A DNA stretch of 64,000 nucleotides from Megaleporinus macrocephalus (Eukaryota; Chordata; Actinopteri; Characiformes; Anostomidae), in NCBI GenBank assembly GCA_021613375.1, contig CM038716.1, positions 7,880,180 through 7,944,179 on the forward strand, read 5' to 3'. Positions within the stretch are counted from its first letter, which is position 1. The number at the start of each line of letters is the position of its first letter. Made by a program: the position numbers and the translations under genes. The notes under the pieces are model-generated. The model ran no database searches and had not been told where the DNA came from. It worked only from the letters and a program-made list of their open reading frames with translations. Below, piece by piece: positions 23,343 to 35,700 of the stretch.

Positions 23343-26300
23343 CTGCAACGTAATGCAATGGAAAACAGACACCAACTTAAAACACACACAAATTCCTTTC
23401 TACTACAGTTGCATTGTTGGAAAAGATGTAACCCTTACCTGCAGCACAAGAACCCAGATCCTTAGGTAGCAGAACGTGACCACAGCGATGGGCAGCAGGA
23501 AATGGACGGTCACCACAGCGATGGTATACCCTGCGCTGGCCGTCTGGCTGAAGGTGCAGGAGTAGACCCGGGGGTCGTAGCTCAGTGAGCCCAGCGCAAG
23601 GTTCGGCAGGATGGCAATGGCCGTCAGAACCCAGACAAGGATGAGCAGCACTGACGTCCCTGCGCGTCCATATACCTTTTCATACCTGAGATGTTCCACC
23701 AACACAGCATCATTTTCAAGGAATGCATGCGTAGTAACCACAAGTACTATGGCTTAAACCCTAAACCCTAGATTTATTATTCAATTATTAATCTACAGAC
23801 TTTTAGTCATGTGACTACCAGAGGTTGGTAGTGACTACCAGTGACTAGTTCTGTCTTTCACAAGATACTTTTGAACAGTACGTTCAAGGAATTACAAAGA
23901 ACATGAGACTCCTAACAACTACCCGGAAGACCTTCTAGACCACCAAAACTTTCCCCATCAGATAAATAGTATTTCATCTTAAAGAGAGAGGAGAACATCA
24001 AGCTCCACTCTTGCATCAGATCTGAAAACATACATCCATCCTTTGACAGTGAGAACCTCAGTGCTCAGACTCATCAAACGAAAATGCTGGTGTCCTTAGA
24101 GCAATGGACTGACCACCCCAGAATCCAGACCTTAGCATCAACATGAGAAGCAGAACGTGCAACCAACTTCTAAGACTGAACTTCAGAGGGGTAGAAAAAG
24201 GAGCCGTACCTGCTGGCCTGGCAGATGAAGCAGTAGCGGTTGATGGCGATGGCGGTGATGTTGAAGATGGAGCCGATCACGCTCGCCCCCATCAGGAAAC
24301 CACTCACTTTGCACTCCGTCTCCCCCGGCAACCAGCCAGCATGCAGCATCGCGTGGAGGACCAAGGGGTATGGATAGCACACCACGAGTAAGTCCGCAAA
24401 CGCTAGGCTAACCACAAACACATTGCCTACAAGACATACACATCAAACAACATCACATATAACGTTTACAAATCATATACCTTACATGGTAATAGAAGGA
24501 AATGTACAAAATTCAAAATTTGATTTGAAGTGGCATCCCAGTTTGATAGAGCTTATAAAATATGCATGGATAAAACTCTGCAATTGGCTAAGATACAAGT
24601 TGACATAATGTGTCACAATACAATTCGATACTATACTATACTATACTACACTATACTATACTATACTATACTATACAACATGACAGGACACAGTGCCATG
24701 CAGTGCTATAGGAAAGCTGAGCAGTGGCAGCAGTGTGGATACTGGACAGTGGCTGGCAGTGACACATTGACTGGGCAGTGTTCCGGCCTGGTAGCATCAG
24801 CCACAAGCCTCCAGTGATGCTTCGGCTTAGTGGGTAAGTCTGCTTTCCACAAGGCAGATCCAGGCTGCTTCCTGGGTGCCCTTCTGCTCGACGAGCTTGG
24901 TCGACACATGGAGCTCCCTGCACACGTCGGCCTTCAAGTCATTACAGCTGGGGCAAGGAATGCCAATGAACTGGCGAGAAGAACACGGTGCTCAATTGTT
25001 CTGCTCTGGTGCTTCAGGCGAAGAAGAGCATGCATAGGCGAGAGCATGCATCCCATGTTATGTGTGCCAGTTGGGACTGTGGACACATAACTTGCTGCGG
25101 CTAGGCTTTAGTAGGAATGAGCCGCATGCCTCTGTGTGCCCCAGGGACTCTGCTCAGACTCTGCCTAGACTTTTTGAGGTCATCGGTAGGGTGTTAAGTT
25201 TGAGCACAAGGTAATGTAGTGTCCCACTATTGCTTCATGCGGCTGTGGATGTGCAAAGGCTTAGGGCAGGCACTGGACTTTCAGTAGAAGAGACTTTAAT
25301 CATATAAGTTGTTGTGCTTGTGGATGTTAAGGTATGTTCATGTGTTGCTTGTGTCATTGGACTGTGGGGCTGGTTGGTGGGGTTTAGTGGGGACTACTTT
25401 CCTGCTGTTTTAGCTGGGATGTGTATGTTTCCGGTGTCTTCCTATTGTAATCAATGCCACAATACGATACACAGTACGCAGTACACAGTAATACTGTTCA
25501 ATTCCACATAGGTTGGGACAGTGTGTGAGATGCTACACAATTTTAGACACAATATTTGGTGTTTTGTTTTTTGCAAATGTACTCTTTTTCCAAATTTGAT
25601 GCCAGCAATACCTTCCTAAAAAGCCAGAGCATGCCAAACTAACTTTCTCTCTTTACTCTTCCTGAGGTAATGACTGTCCTCCTGTCTGTTGAACAATATT
25701 GAAAGACTCAGGGCCTCCACCCCACCCATCACCAGCCAGCTCTCCTGTCCATCTGTGTCTACTGCTACACCCTCAGTTACATCACTGTACACCATCCAGA
25801 TGTACCAGCATTGAGATAGGATGAGACTGTTTCAGCTCACGCCCACTTTACATAAAGCCTCAGTCAGTGACTGCCTCAGTCTGAGACTGCCTCTACCAGT
25901 GCAGCTGCTAAAGCTTTGCTATCCAGATTTCAAACAGAGACTCTTTTTTTTGGTGTTTATTTTATTAAACTCCAAATACTGCTTGATCAGAGGAGGATGG
26001 GTCTCCCCTTGTAAGTCAGGTTCCTCCCAAGGTTTCTTCCTCCAGTTGAGGGAGGTTTTCCTCGCCACTGTTGCCTCTGGCTTGCTCACTGAGGGATATA
26101 TGTTGTAACTGTCTGTTTTCAAAACTCTGTAAAACTGCTTTGAGACAACATCGTTGTAAAAAGCGCTATATAAAAAAAACTTGACTAGACTTGACTTGAC
26201 TTTACCACCGTGTTAGATCATCTTTACTTTTACCAGACATGGGAGCAAGTCACTAAGTTGCAAGTAACAAGTAAGTCTCAAGTCTTGACAATCAAGTCCT

Positions 26301-29300
26301 GAGTCAAGTCCCAAGTCAATACAAACGAGTCTTAAGTCAAGTCCCAAGTCAATACAAGGAAGTCTCAAGTCAAGTTCCAAGTCTAAAACCTAAAGTCCTA
26401 GTCAAGTCGCTAGATGTAAGTTGCAGTTGATTAGTAGTATATTAAACTGACATTAATATAACATTAACATTTTTAAAGTTTGTATTATAACAGAAATAAC
26501 TTGCATATAAAATTAGATCATTTCAAGCTGTTCTAATCATTAATCACCTCATTACCAGCCCATTACCAGTCCAATCACCTCATTACCAGTCCATTACCAG
26601 TCCAATCTCCTCATTACCAGTTCATCAACGAGTTAAAATAGGTGTTAAAGTAGAAAAAACACTAAAATGTGAGGCAGTGGGCCTTGAAGGCCGAGGCTGA
26701 GAAACACTGCACTGTATGGAAGTATTAGTACTCATTACACCTACAGGAATATTAATAATCACATTCTAAACCCATAAGCATTAATATCTGGACGGGGTCT
26801 TTCAGTTCTAACAGCATGTGTGAACTCTGCAGTAGCTCTGCATGGACTGATTAGTGTTTGTACTGTTCTGCACTACTTGAACACTTCCTGTCTGAGACGC
26901 TGAGCTTCCTAAACTCTTTAATGTTTCAGTAAAGTTCTCAGTGGACGGTGGAAGATCTAGGAGGGGTGAACAGAGGGAGAGAGCTTCCTTCACATTAGCT
27001 GTTGTTTATCATTATGTTACTAAGTTTGATAGCTTGTTAGCCAGCTAGCTAGCTAACTGCTCTATGTGAAATATACAGAGCAGAGACTTCCTGTTCTTTG
27101 TGCTCCTCAAAAGTGGAACAAAGTTTGAAGTGGTTGCAGCTCCATCTGTGATCTTGACTCCGCATGTCCTGCAAACTACAGCCTAATCTTTGTAGTTGAA
27201 CGGGATTATTTTCGGGAGCGTGTTGCTCCTCGTCTCTGCACAAATTCAACACTGCCGCCCTCCAAAGCTCCCCGTGATTGGCTGCAGAACTTCACTTGTT
27301 GCTAGGTTACTAGATAAACTGAGCGGCGCAGCTCAGCTCCCTAGCGTTACAGCACCATGTAATACAAAATGATTAGTTATATGATTCAGTTTTATTTATT
27401 ATGTTAAAATAGGGTGGCAAGTCTTTTCAAGTCTTAAAGCTTAAGTCCAATTCCAAGTCCAAGTCAGTAAAGGTAAAGTCTAAGTCAAGTCGCAAGTCTT
27501 TAGTAATGTCATCAGTTTAGTGACTCGAGTTGGAGTCCGAGTTATGTGACTCGAGTCCACACATCTGCCTTTTATCAACACTTAGTAATTGTTTGGCAAC
27601 TAAAGATACAAACTGGGTCAGTTTTTAAAAAGTGGAATCTTTTTGTCATTCATCTGTTTTACAAGTCAGCTATGCAACCGTGTGGGTCTTTCATTGTATG
27701 TCCAATAGCAAACAGGTAGATCACTCTGGCACCCGCACTCCAATTAGGCAGCCACGCTGTTGTAACATACTGAAAGTTTCATGGACGTCCCTGAAAAAGA
27801 CGGAGTCTAAAAGGCAGCATGTGTTCCTCCATTAACGGAGCATTAATGCTATTTACCCACTAATGCCATGACAGGTCTTTGCTCATCAGATCCCAGCAAA
27901 GCATTAGACCATTTCCAATAAGCTTGTGTCTGATGTTGCCAGGGTCTAGATGTTGAGAGTCTTAAAGGCACAGTACACAGTTTCAGCCTATTACACTTGT
28001 TATCAGATTCAGTAAATTTCTAATCACAGTCTACTAGCTGGACAACACCAGTTGAGCCACACAATGTACTTTCCGGAAACCAGCAACAGGGGGCATTAGT
28101 GCTTGTACACGAAATAGGGTTGATGGAGGAGCTTCATGCTTAACTCTGTACATAATATCCAGAGTAACCGCCAAGTGTAGCACAGACAGCAGCTAGACAG
28201 ACTGGGAGACTCAGTAAAGTCCTGGTAGGTGGTCACAGGTATCTGGAGGTATCATGCTGACTGCAGGGCATCCCACAGCTGCTGTAGGGAGCGTGGAGGA
28301 GGATCCATAGAGCCAACACCACCATCCAGGTGGTCGCACAGATGCTCAACTTGGTTCAAATTTGGAGAATTAGGAGTCCAGGTTAGTACTTGGAAGTCTT
28401 GGTCAGCTCCTTTAACCAGTGTGGGACATTTCTAGCCATGTGATGTGTCACAATGTCTTGCCAGAAGATCCTATCAGCATGTACGATGTACGTGATCTGC
28501 AAGGCTATATACGCTAATTGTTATATTCATTTTAATATTAACAGAAGTATCTGCACATGGGCTCCAGCCAAAAACCCAGCCGACCCAGGACAAGCACTGT
28601 TTTGTGCAGACCTTATCTGATTGGATAATGTCTGTGAATTTGGTTCACGCCCCAAACAACATCCTGACTAATCCAGGAAGCAAACTGCCCCCGGAGGGGC
28701 AGGTGTGTCGCCATGGTGACACCCACCAGCAGCGCATCAGCAGAGCATGGCCCATTTAACTAAAAAATAATGCTCCAGCGCGCTCAATTTACCTTCGCTT
28801 TCAGGTGAGCAAACCTCCCAGTCACATTGTAAACACTTGTTTTGTTTTTTTTCCAGGCTACATAATTTATTTAATATTCACTTTTCATTTTCATTTCCGC
28901 ATCTGTTTCTCTTCTTCTTACGCTTCAGTCGCTCTGAACCTGCTGCGCAAATCAAGAACCCGCTACAAACCTGCACACACACGCACACACATAAAACACA
29001 CACACATACACACACAAACATATACACATACATACACACACAAACAGATACACATACACAAAACACAAACACACACACACACATACACACACACACACAT
29101 ACACATACACATACACAAAACACAAACACACACACACAAACATAAACACATATACAAAACACACACACATACACACACACACACATACACATACACATAC
29201 ACAAAACACAAACACACACACACAAACATAAACACATATACAAAACACACACACATACACACACACACACACAAACATATACACATACATACACACACAA

Positions 29301-29366
29301 ACATATACACATGCACAAAACACACACACATACACACACAAACATATACACATACACAAAACACAA

Positions 29367-29405
<39 letters not shown>

Positions 29406-29998
29406 TATACAAAACAAAAACACACACGCACACACACAATCAAACACACACAAACACACACACACATACATACACACACAAACATATACACATACACAAA
29501 ACAAAAACACACACACACACACAATCACACACACACAAATATATACACATACAGAAAACACAAACACACACAATCACACACACACAAATATATACACATA
29601 CACAAAACACAAACACACACACACACACACAAACATATACACATATACAAAACAAAAACACACACAAACATATACACATACACAAAACACACACACACAC
29701 ACACAAACATATACACATACACAAAACACACACACACAAACATATACACGTACACAAAACACAAACACATACATATACATATGTACCTACACACAGACAC
29801 ACACACATATACATACACACACACGCATTCAAATATATACACATACACAAAACACTCATACATATACAGAAACACTCACACATAATATATATATATATAT
29901 ATATATATGCACATATAAACATACACAAAATGCCTATACATATATACATAGACACAGACACGCACATATACATACACACACACACACAAACGTATATA

Positions 29999-30069
<71 letters not shown>

Positions 30070-31281
30070 GTACACAAAATGCAAATACATATGTACACAC
30101 TCACATACACACATATACTGTATCAGTGTCAGTACATTGATGAGTTGGAGAATCACCTGTACATACAGATACACTATCCATCTTCTACACATCTATCTCT
30201 CTTATCTCTCTTTTTATTATTTCACTCCATTATTTCACTTTAATTTTATTTTACCCCCTAATTTCCCTATTTATCTCCCTCTATCTCTAACTTTTATTTC
30301 TGTCTTTCTCATTTCTGCCTGTCACCTCCCTCTATCTCTATCATTTCTCTCGCTTATTTCTCTCTTCTTTCTCGTTTACTTCCATCTCTCTTTCTTCTTT
30401 CTTTATACATTATCTATATCTTATTTATATCTCTTTCATTTCTCTCTCTACTCTTAATTCTCACCATCTCTCCTGTTTCTCTCTGTCATCTCCCTACATC
30501 TCTCTCTCTCTCATTTCCCTTTTTCCCATTCCCTCCATCTCTCCGTCTGGGCTCTCTTTTCTCTCTTTTCCACTATATTTCTCTTTCTTTCAGATACACA
30601 CACACACACACTCTCTCTCTCTATTTTCTTTATCCCTCTCTGTAGCTTTCTTTTACACCCAGTCTTTATCTCTCTCTCTCTCCATTTCTTTCACTGTGTT
30701 GTCTCTCTTGCTTTCTCTTTCATCTCACTCGTGCTATCTTATTCTTTCTGTCTCTGTCTGTCTTTGTTCTTTCCTTTCTTTTTCATCGTGTCTTCTCTGT
30801 CTATTGTTCTTTCTATCCTCTTAGTCTCATTATCGTATTCTCTGTGTTCAGCGACTGTATCAAATACAATCTCACCACAACATAATAACAACACCCAACA
30901 ACATCAACAACAGCAATAATAATCTCTCTCTTTCTCCTCCTTTTTACTCTCCTTTATTCACCCCTTTCTCTCTGCTCATATCCCGCTGCTCTATGTTTAT
31001 TTCTTTATTTTTTTCTTTACACTTTATTTATTATTTATTTATTTTATTTCTAAACAGGTTTCACTCAGTTTCATTCTCTCAGAAATCATAACAGTTTAGC
31101 ACAAACAGCCATCAGGACAACAGCCGAGCAAGAGAGGGACATAAAGAGAGAGCGAGAGAGAGACAGAGAGAAAGAAAGAGACACAAGTAATAACATGAGC
31201 AGAGAGAAAAATTAAAGAGAGACAGGACAGGAGAGAGAGCATAGAAGAATGAAAAGAGAAAGAAAGTAAATGAAACACAGC

Positions 31282-31324
<43 letters not shown>

Positions 31325-32762
31325 GACAACAGGAGGAAGGAGAGAAGGGAGAAAAGGGAGAAAAAAGAATAAGAGCATGAGATTAAGAGGAAGAAAGGAG
31401 AAAGAGATAAAGAGCGAAAATTTATGAAACAGGGCAAAATAGAGAGAGAGAAACAAAAAGAGAAAAGAGGGAAGGAGAAAAGGGAGAAAGAGAACAAGAA
31501 TAAGAGAAAGAGGGGGAGGAGAGAGAAAGTGTAAAATGAGAGAACATGAATGAAACAGGGCAAAAGAGAGAAAGAAACAAAGCGCGAAAGCAGGAAAGGA
31601 GAGAAGGGAGAAGTAAAAGAAAGATAAAGGAGAGATAAATAGAGTAAAAGAAAAAAAAATAAAAAAAGAGAGAGAAGACAAAGAACGAAATACATCAGAG
31701 TAAATACGGGCGTGTTAGAGAAAGACAGGACAGACGAAAAGAATAAGAGCGAGAGAGAAAGGAAAAAGAAAAAGAGAACAGCCTACTGAGAGAGGGACAT
31801 AATGAGAGAGACAGAGAGATGGAGCGAAAGAGACAGAGAGAAAGAAAGAGACACAAGTAATAACATGGGCAGAGAGAAAAATGAAAAAAAAGAGGACAGG
31901 AAAAGAACACAAGAGAGAGAAAAAGCACGAAAGAGAGAGAAAGAGTAGAAAGAGTAGGAAAGTAAATGAAACAGGGCAATAGAGAAAGAGAGAGAGATAA
32001 GTAAAAACAGAAAAGGAGAGAAGGGAGGAAAAAAGAATAAGAGAATGAGATCAGGAGAAAGAGAGGAAGAAAGGAGGAAGAGATAAAGAGAGTGAAAATG
32101 AATGAAACAGGGCAAAATAGAGAGAGAAACAAAGAGAGAAATATGAAATGAGAGAAGGGAGAAAGAGAACAAGAATAAGAGAGAGAGGGAAAGAGAGAGA
32201 AGTATAAGAAGAGAGAGAAACAAGGTGAGAAAACAAGGAAGGGGAGAAGGGAGAGAGAGAGAGAGGGGGGAAGAAGAGATAAAGAGAGAAAAGCTAACAA
32301 GAGAGAGAAAGTGAATAAGGGCAAAAGAGAGAGAGAGAGAAACAAAGCAAAAAAACAGAGAATGAGGACAGGGGAAAGAAAAAGGACAAGAGATAGAGAG
32401 ATAAAAAGAAGGAGAAAGTATAAAATGAGAGAACATGAATGAAACAGGGAAAAAGAGGAAGAGACAAAGAGAGAAAGAGGAACGGAAAGGAGACAAAGAA
32501 CGAAATACAGCAGAGTGAATAAGGGCGGGCCAGAGAAAGACAGGACAGAGGAAAAGGATTTGAGCGAGAGAGAGAAAGTAAAAGAAAAAAGAGAGAAAGA
32601 GAATGAGAGGCAGACAGAGAGACAAAGGAAGAGGACAAAACAGAAAGAACGAGAGAGAGAGAGAGAGAGAGAACATTTAAATCTGCAAAAGCCACCAACA
32701 CGTCTTCTCAGACTGCATTTAACACACATGCAATTAAATGACACACCCATACACACACACAC

Positions 32763-32797
<35 letters not shown>

Positions 32798-35700
32798 TGT
32801 AATTAATGACACAATAACACAATCAGAAACACACACACACTCAGTCAGTCGGAGATTCATTAGTGATGGTTGTGAAGGCCAGCGTTTAGTTAACATTAGC
32901 AATAATTAAACCAGTAATGACCCGAGACACACTCAGACTCTTCTTCTCCGCAGGCTGATGGACGTTTCTCTCTCAATTACAGCTCCGCTCATCACCATGC
33001 TGCTCCCCGCAACACTCCCACAAACACAAACACACTTACACATGTTATTCCAATCAACATCCACAATTAGTAGAAAACACAACACAACAATGAACGTATT
33101 CAGAGAAGAACTACGACTACCAGAGCTCAGCCCTCAGTTCAGCCACGTGGGAGTCATCGGCCAATAGTGATATCGGATACTTTTTATGTTCGTATCTGCC
33201 CATATGATGCTACAGAATAATGAATTTAGTTTAATAAACTAATATTTTAGTGAAATAACCCGACATCACCTCAACATTTGGCTCATTATGGTACGATAGA
33301 CACATCAGTCAAATCTAAATGTCAGTCCAATGTCATTATTTTTAATTTGCAGATATTGATATTATTCAATTGCGCATCCCTAAACCAACACAATAAAACA
33401 CTAATCTGAAAATGCTAATGGCTTAAATTATATTGGCACTAAGCTAAGACTTCTTAAACATAAATTAAACAAGGACGTTTGATGGCATGGGGTCTTCCCT
33501 CTGTAGATACCACACATGAGGTACGTCCAAAATCGTCTACTTGTCTACTACTCAGTAGTGAAATGAGTAGGCGAGCGCGGCTAGTATGTCTAAATACTCA
33601 GTAGTAAATCAGTAGGCGAGCGCGGCTAGTATGTCTAAATACTCAGTAGTAAATCAGTAGGCGAGCGCGGCTAGTATGTCTGAATACTCAGTAGTAAATC
33701 AGTAGGCGAGCGCGGCTAGTATGTCTGAATACTCAGTAGTAAATCAGTAGGCGAGCACGGCTAGTATGTCTGAATATTTAGTAGTGAAGTCAGTAGGCGA
33801 GCGCGGCTAGTATGTCTGAATACTCAGTAGTGAAATCAGTAGGCGAGCGCGGCTAGGATGTTTGAATACTCAGTAGTGAAGTCAGTAGGCGAGCGCGGCT
33901 AGTATGTCTGAATACTCAGTAGTAAATCAGTAGGCGAGCACGGCTAGTATGTCTGAATATTTAGTAGTGAAGTCAGTAGGCGAGCGCGGCTAGTATGTCT
34001 GAATACTCAGTAGGAAATCAGTAGGCGAGCGCGGCTAGTATGTCTGAATACTCAGTAGTAAATCAGTAGGCGAGCGCGGCTAGTATGTCTGAATACTCAG
34101 TAGTAAATCAGTAGGCGAGCGCGGCTAGTATGTCTGAATACTCAGTAGTAAATCAGTAGGCGAGCGCAGCTAGTATGTCTGAATACTCAGTAGTGAAATC
34201 AGTAGGCCAGCGCGGCTAGTATGTCTGAATATTTAGTAGTGAAATCTGTAGGTGAGCGCGGCTAGTATGTCTGAATACTCAGTAGTAAATCAGTAGGCGA
34301 GCACGGCTGGTATGTCTGAATATTTAGTAGTGAAGTCAGTAGGCGAGCGCGGCTAGTATGTCTGAATACTCAGTAGTAAATCAGTAGGCGAGCGCGGCTA
34401 GGATGTCTGAATATTTAGTAGTGAAGTCAGTAGGCGAGCGCGGCTAGTATGTCTGAATACTCAGTAGTAAATCAGTAGGCGAGCACAGCTAGTATGTCTG
34501 AATATTTAGTAGTGAAGTCAGTAGGCGAGCGCGGCTAGTATGTCTGAATACTCAGTAGTAAATCAGTAGGCGAGCACAGCTAGTATGTCTGAATATTTAG
34601 TAGTGAAGTCAGTAGGCGAGCGCGGCTAGTATGTCTGAATACTCAGTAGGAAATCAGTAGGCGAGCGCGGCTAGTATGTCTGAATACTCAGTAGTTAAAT
34701 CAGTAGGCGAGCGGGGCTAGTATGTCTGAATACTCAGTAGTAAATCAGTAGGCGAGCGCGGCTAGTATGTCTGAATACTCAGTAGTTAAATCAGTAGGCG
34801 AGCGCGGCTAGTATGTCTGAATACTCAGTAGTTAAATCAGTAGGCGAGCGCGGCTAGTATGTCTGAATACTCAGTAGTTAAATTAGTAGGCGAGCGCGGC
34901 TAGTATGTCTGAATACTCAGTAGTTAAATCAGTAGGCGAGCGTGGCTAGTATGTCTGAATGCTCAGTAGTTAAATCAGTAGGCGAGCGCGGCTAGTATGT
35001 CTGAATACTCAGTGGTTAAATCAGTAGGCGAGCGCGGCTAGTATGTCTGAATACTCAGTAGTGAAATCAGTAGGCGAGCGCAGCTAGTATGTCTGAATAC
35101 TCAGTAGTTAAATCAGTAGGCGAGCGCGGCTAGTATGTCTGAATACTCAGTAGTTATATCAGTAGGCGAGCGCGGCTAGTATGTCTGAATACTCAGTAGT
35201 GAAATCAGTAGGCGAGCGCGGCTAGTATGTCTGAATACTCAGTAGTTAAATCAGTAGGCGAGCGCGGCTAGTATGTCTGAATACTCAGTAGTAAATCAGT
35301 AGGCGAGCGCGGCTAGTATGTCTGAATACTCAGTAGTGAAATCAGTAGGCGAGCGCGGCTAGTATGTCTGAATACTCAGTAGTGAAATCAGTAGGCGAGC
35401 GCGGCTAGTATGTCTGAATACTCAGTAGTGAAATCAGTAGGTGAGCGCGGCTAGTATGTCTGAATACTCAGTAGTTAAATCAGTAGGCGAGCGCGGCTAG
35501 TATGTCTGAATACTCAGTAGTAAAATCAGTAGACAAGCGCGGCTAGTATGTCTGAATACTCAGTAGTGAAATCAGTAGGCGAGCGCGGCTAGTATGTCTG
35601 AATACTCAGTAGTGAAATCAGTAGGCGAGCGCGGCTAGTATGTCTGAATACTCAGTAGTGAAATCAGTAGGCGAGCGCGGCTAGTATGTCTGAATACTCA

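Larger units (their letters stand above)
23343..24209 (-). other. mtnr1b introns 2 and 3 (exon 3 lies between them)
   Basis: Intron 2 is 23686-24209 (524 bp) and splits the Arg131 codon in the second intracellular loop. Intron 3 is 23343-23438 (96 bp) and lies in phase 0 in the third intracellular loop. Both are GT-AG. Intron 2 holds a decayed Tc1-family fragment. Confidence 0.9.

Noticed and set aside
24666..24923. A possible small gene on the minus strand in GC-richer sequence
   Set aside because: Two overlapping registers are open, there is no recognisable domain or splice structure, and retroelement debris is an equally good explanation.
28805..30457. A 550-codon open frame rich in Thr-His and Tyr-Ile, and its antisense Cys-Val frames
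   Set aside because: It is the translation of CA/TA simple sequence; all six registers are open over much of it and no domain or codon bias is present.
31695..32822. Ser/Leu/Phe-rich membrane-like protein frames in the CT/GA blocks
   Set aside because: Polypyrimidine DNA always encodes Ser, Leu, Phe and Pro; frames are open in several registers and lack any domain.
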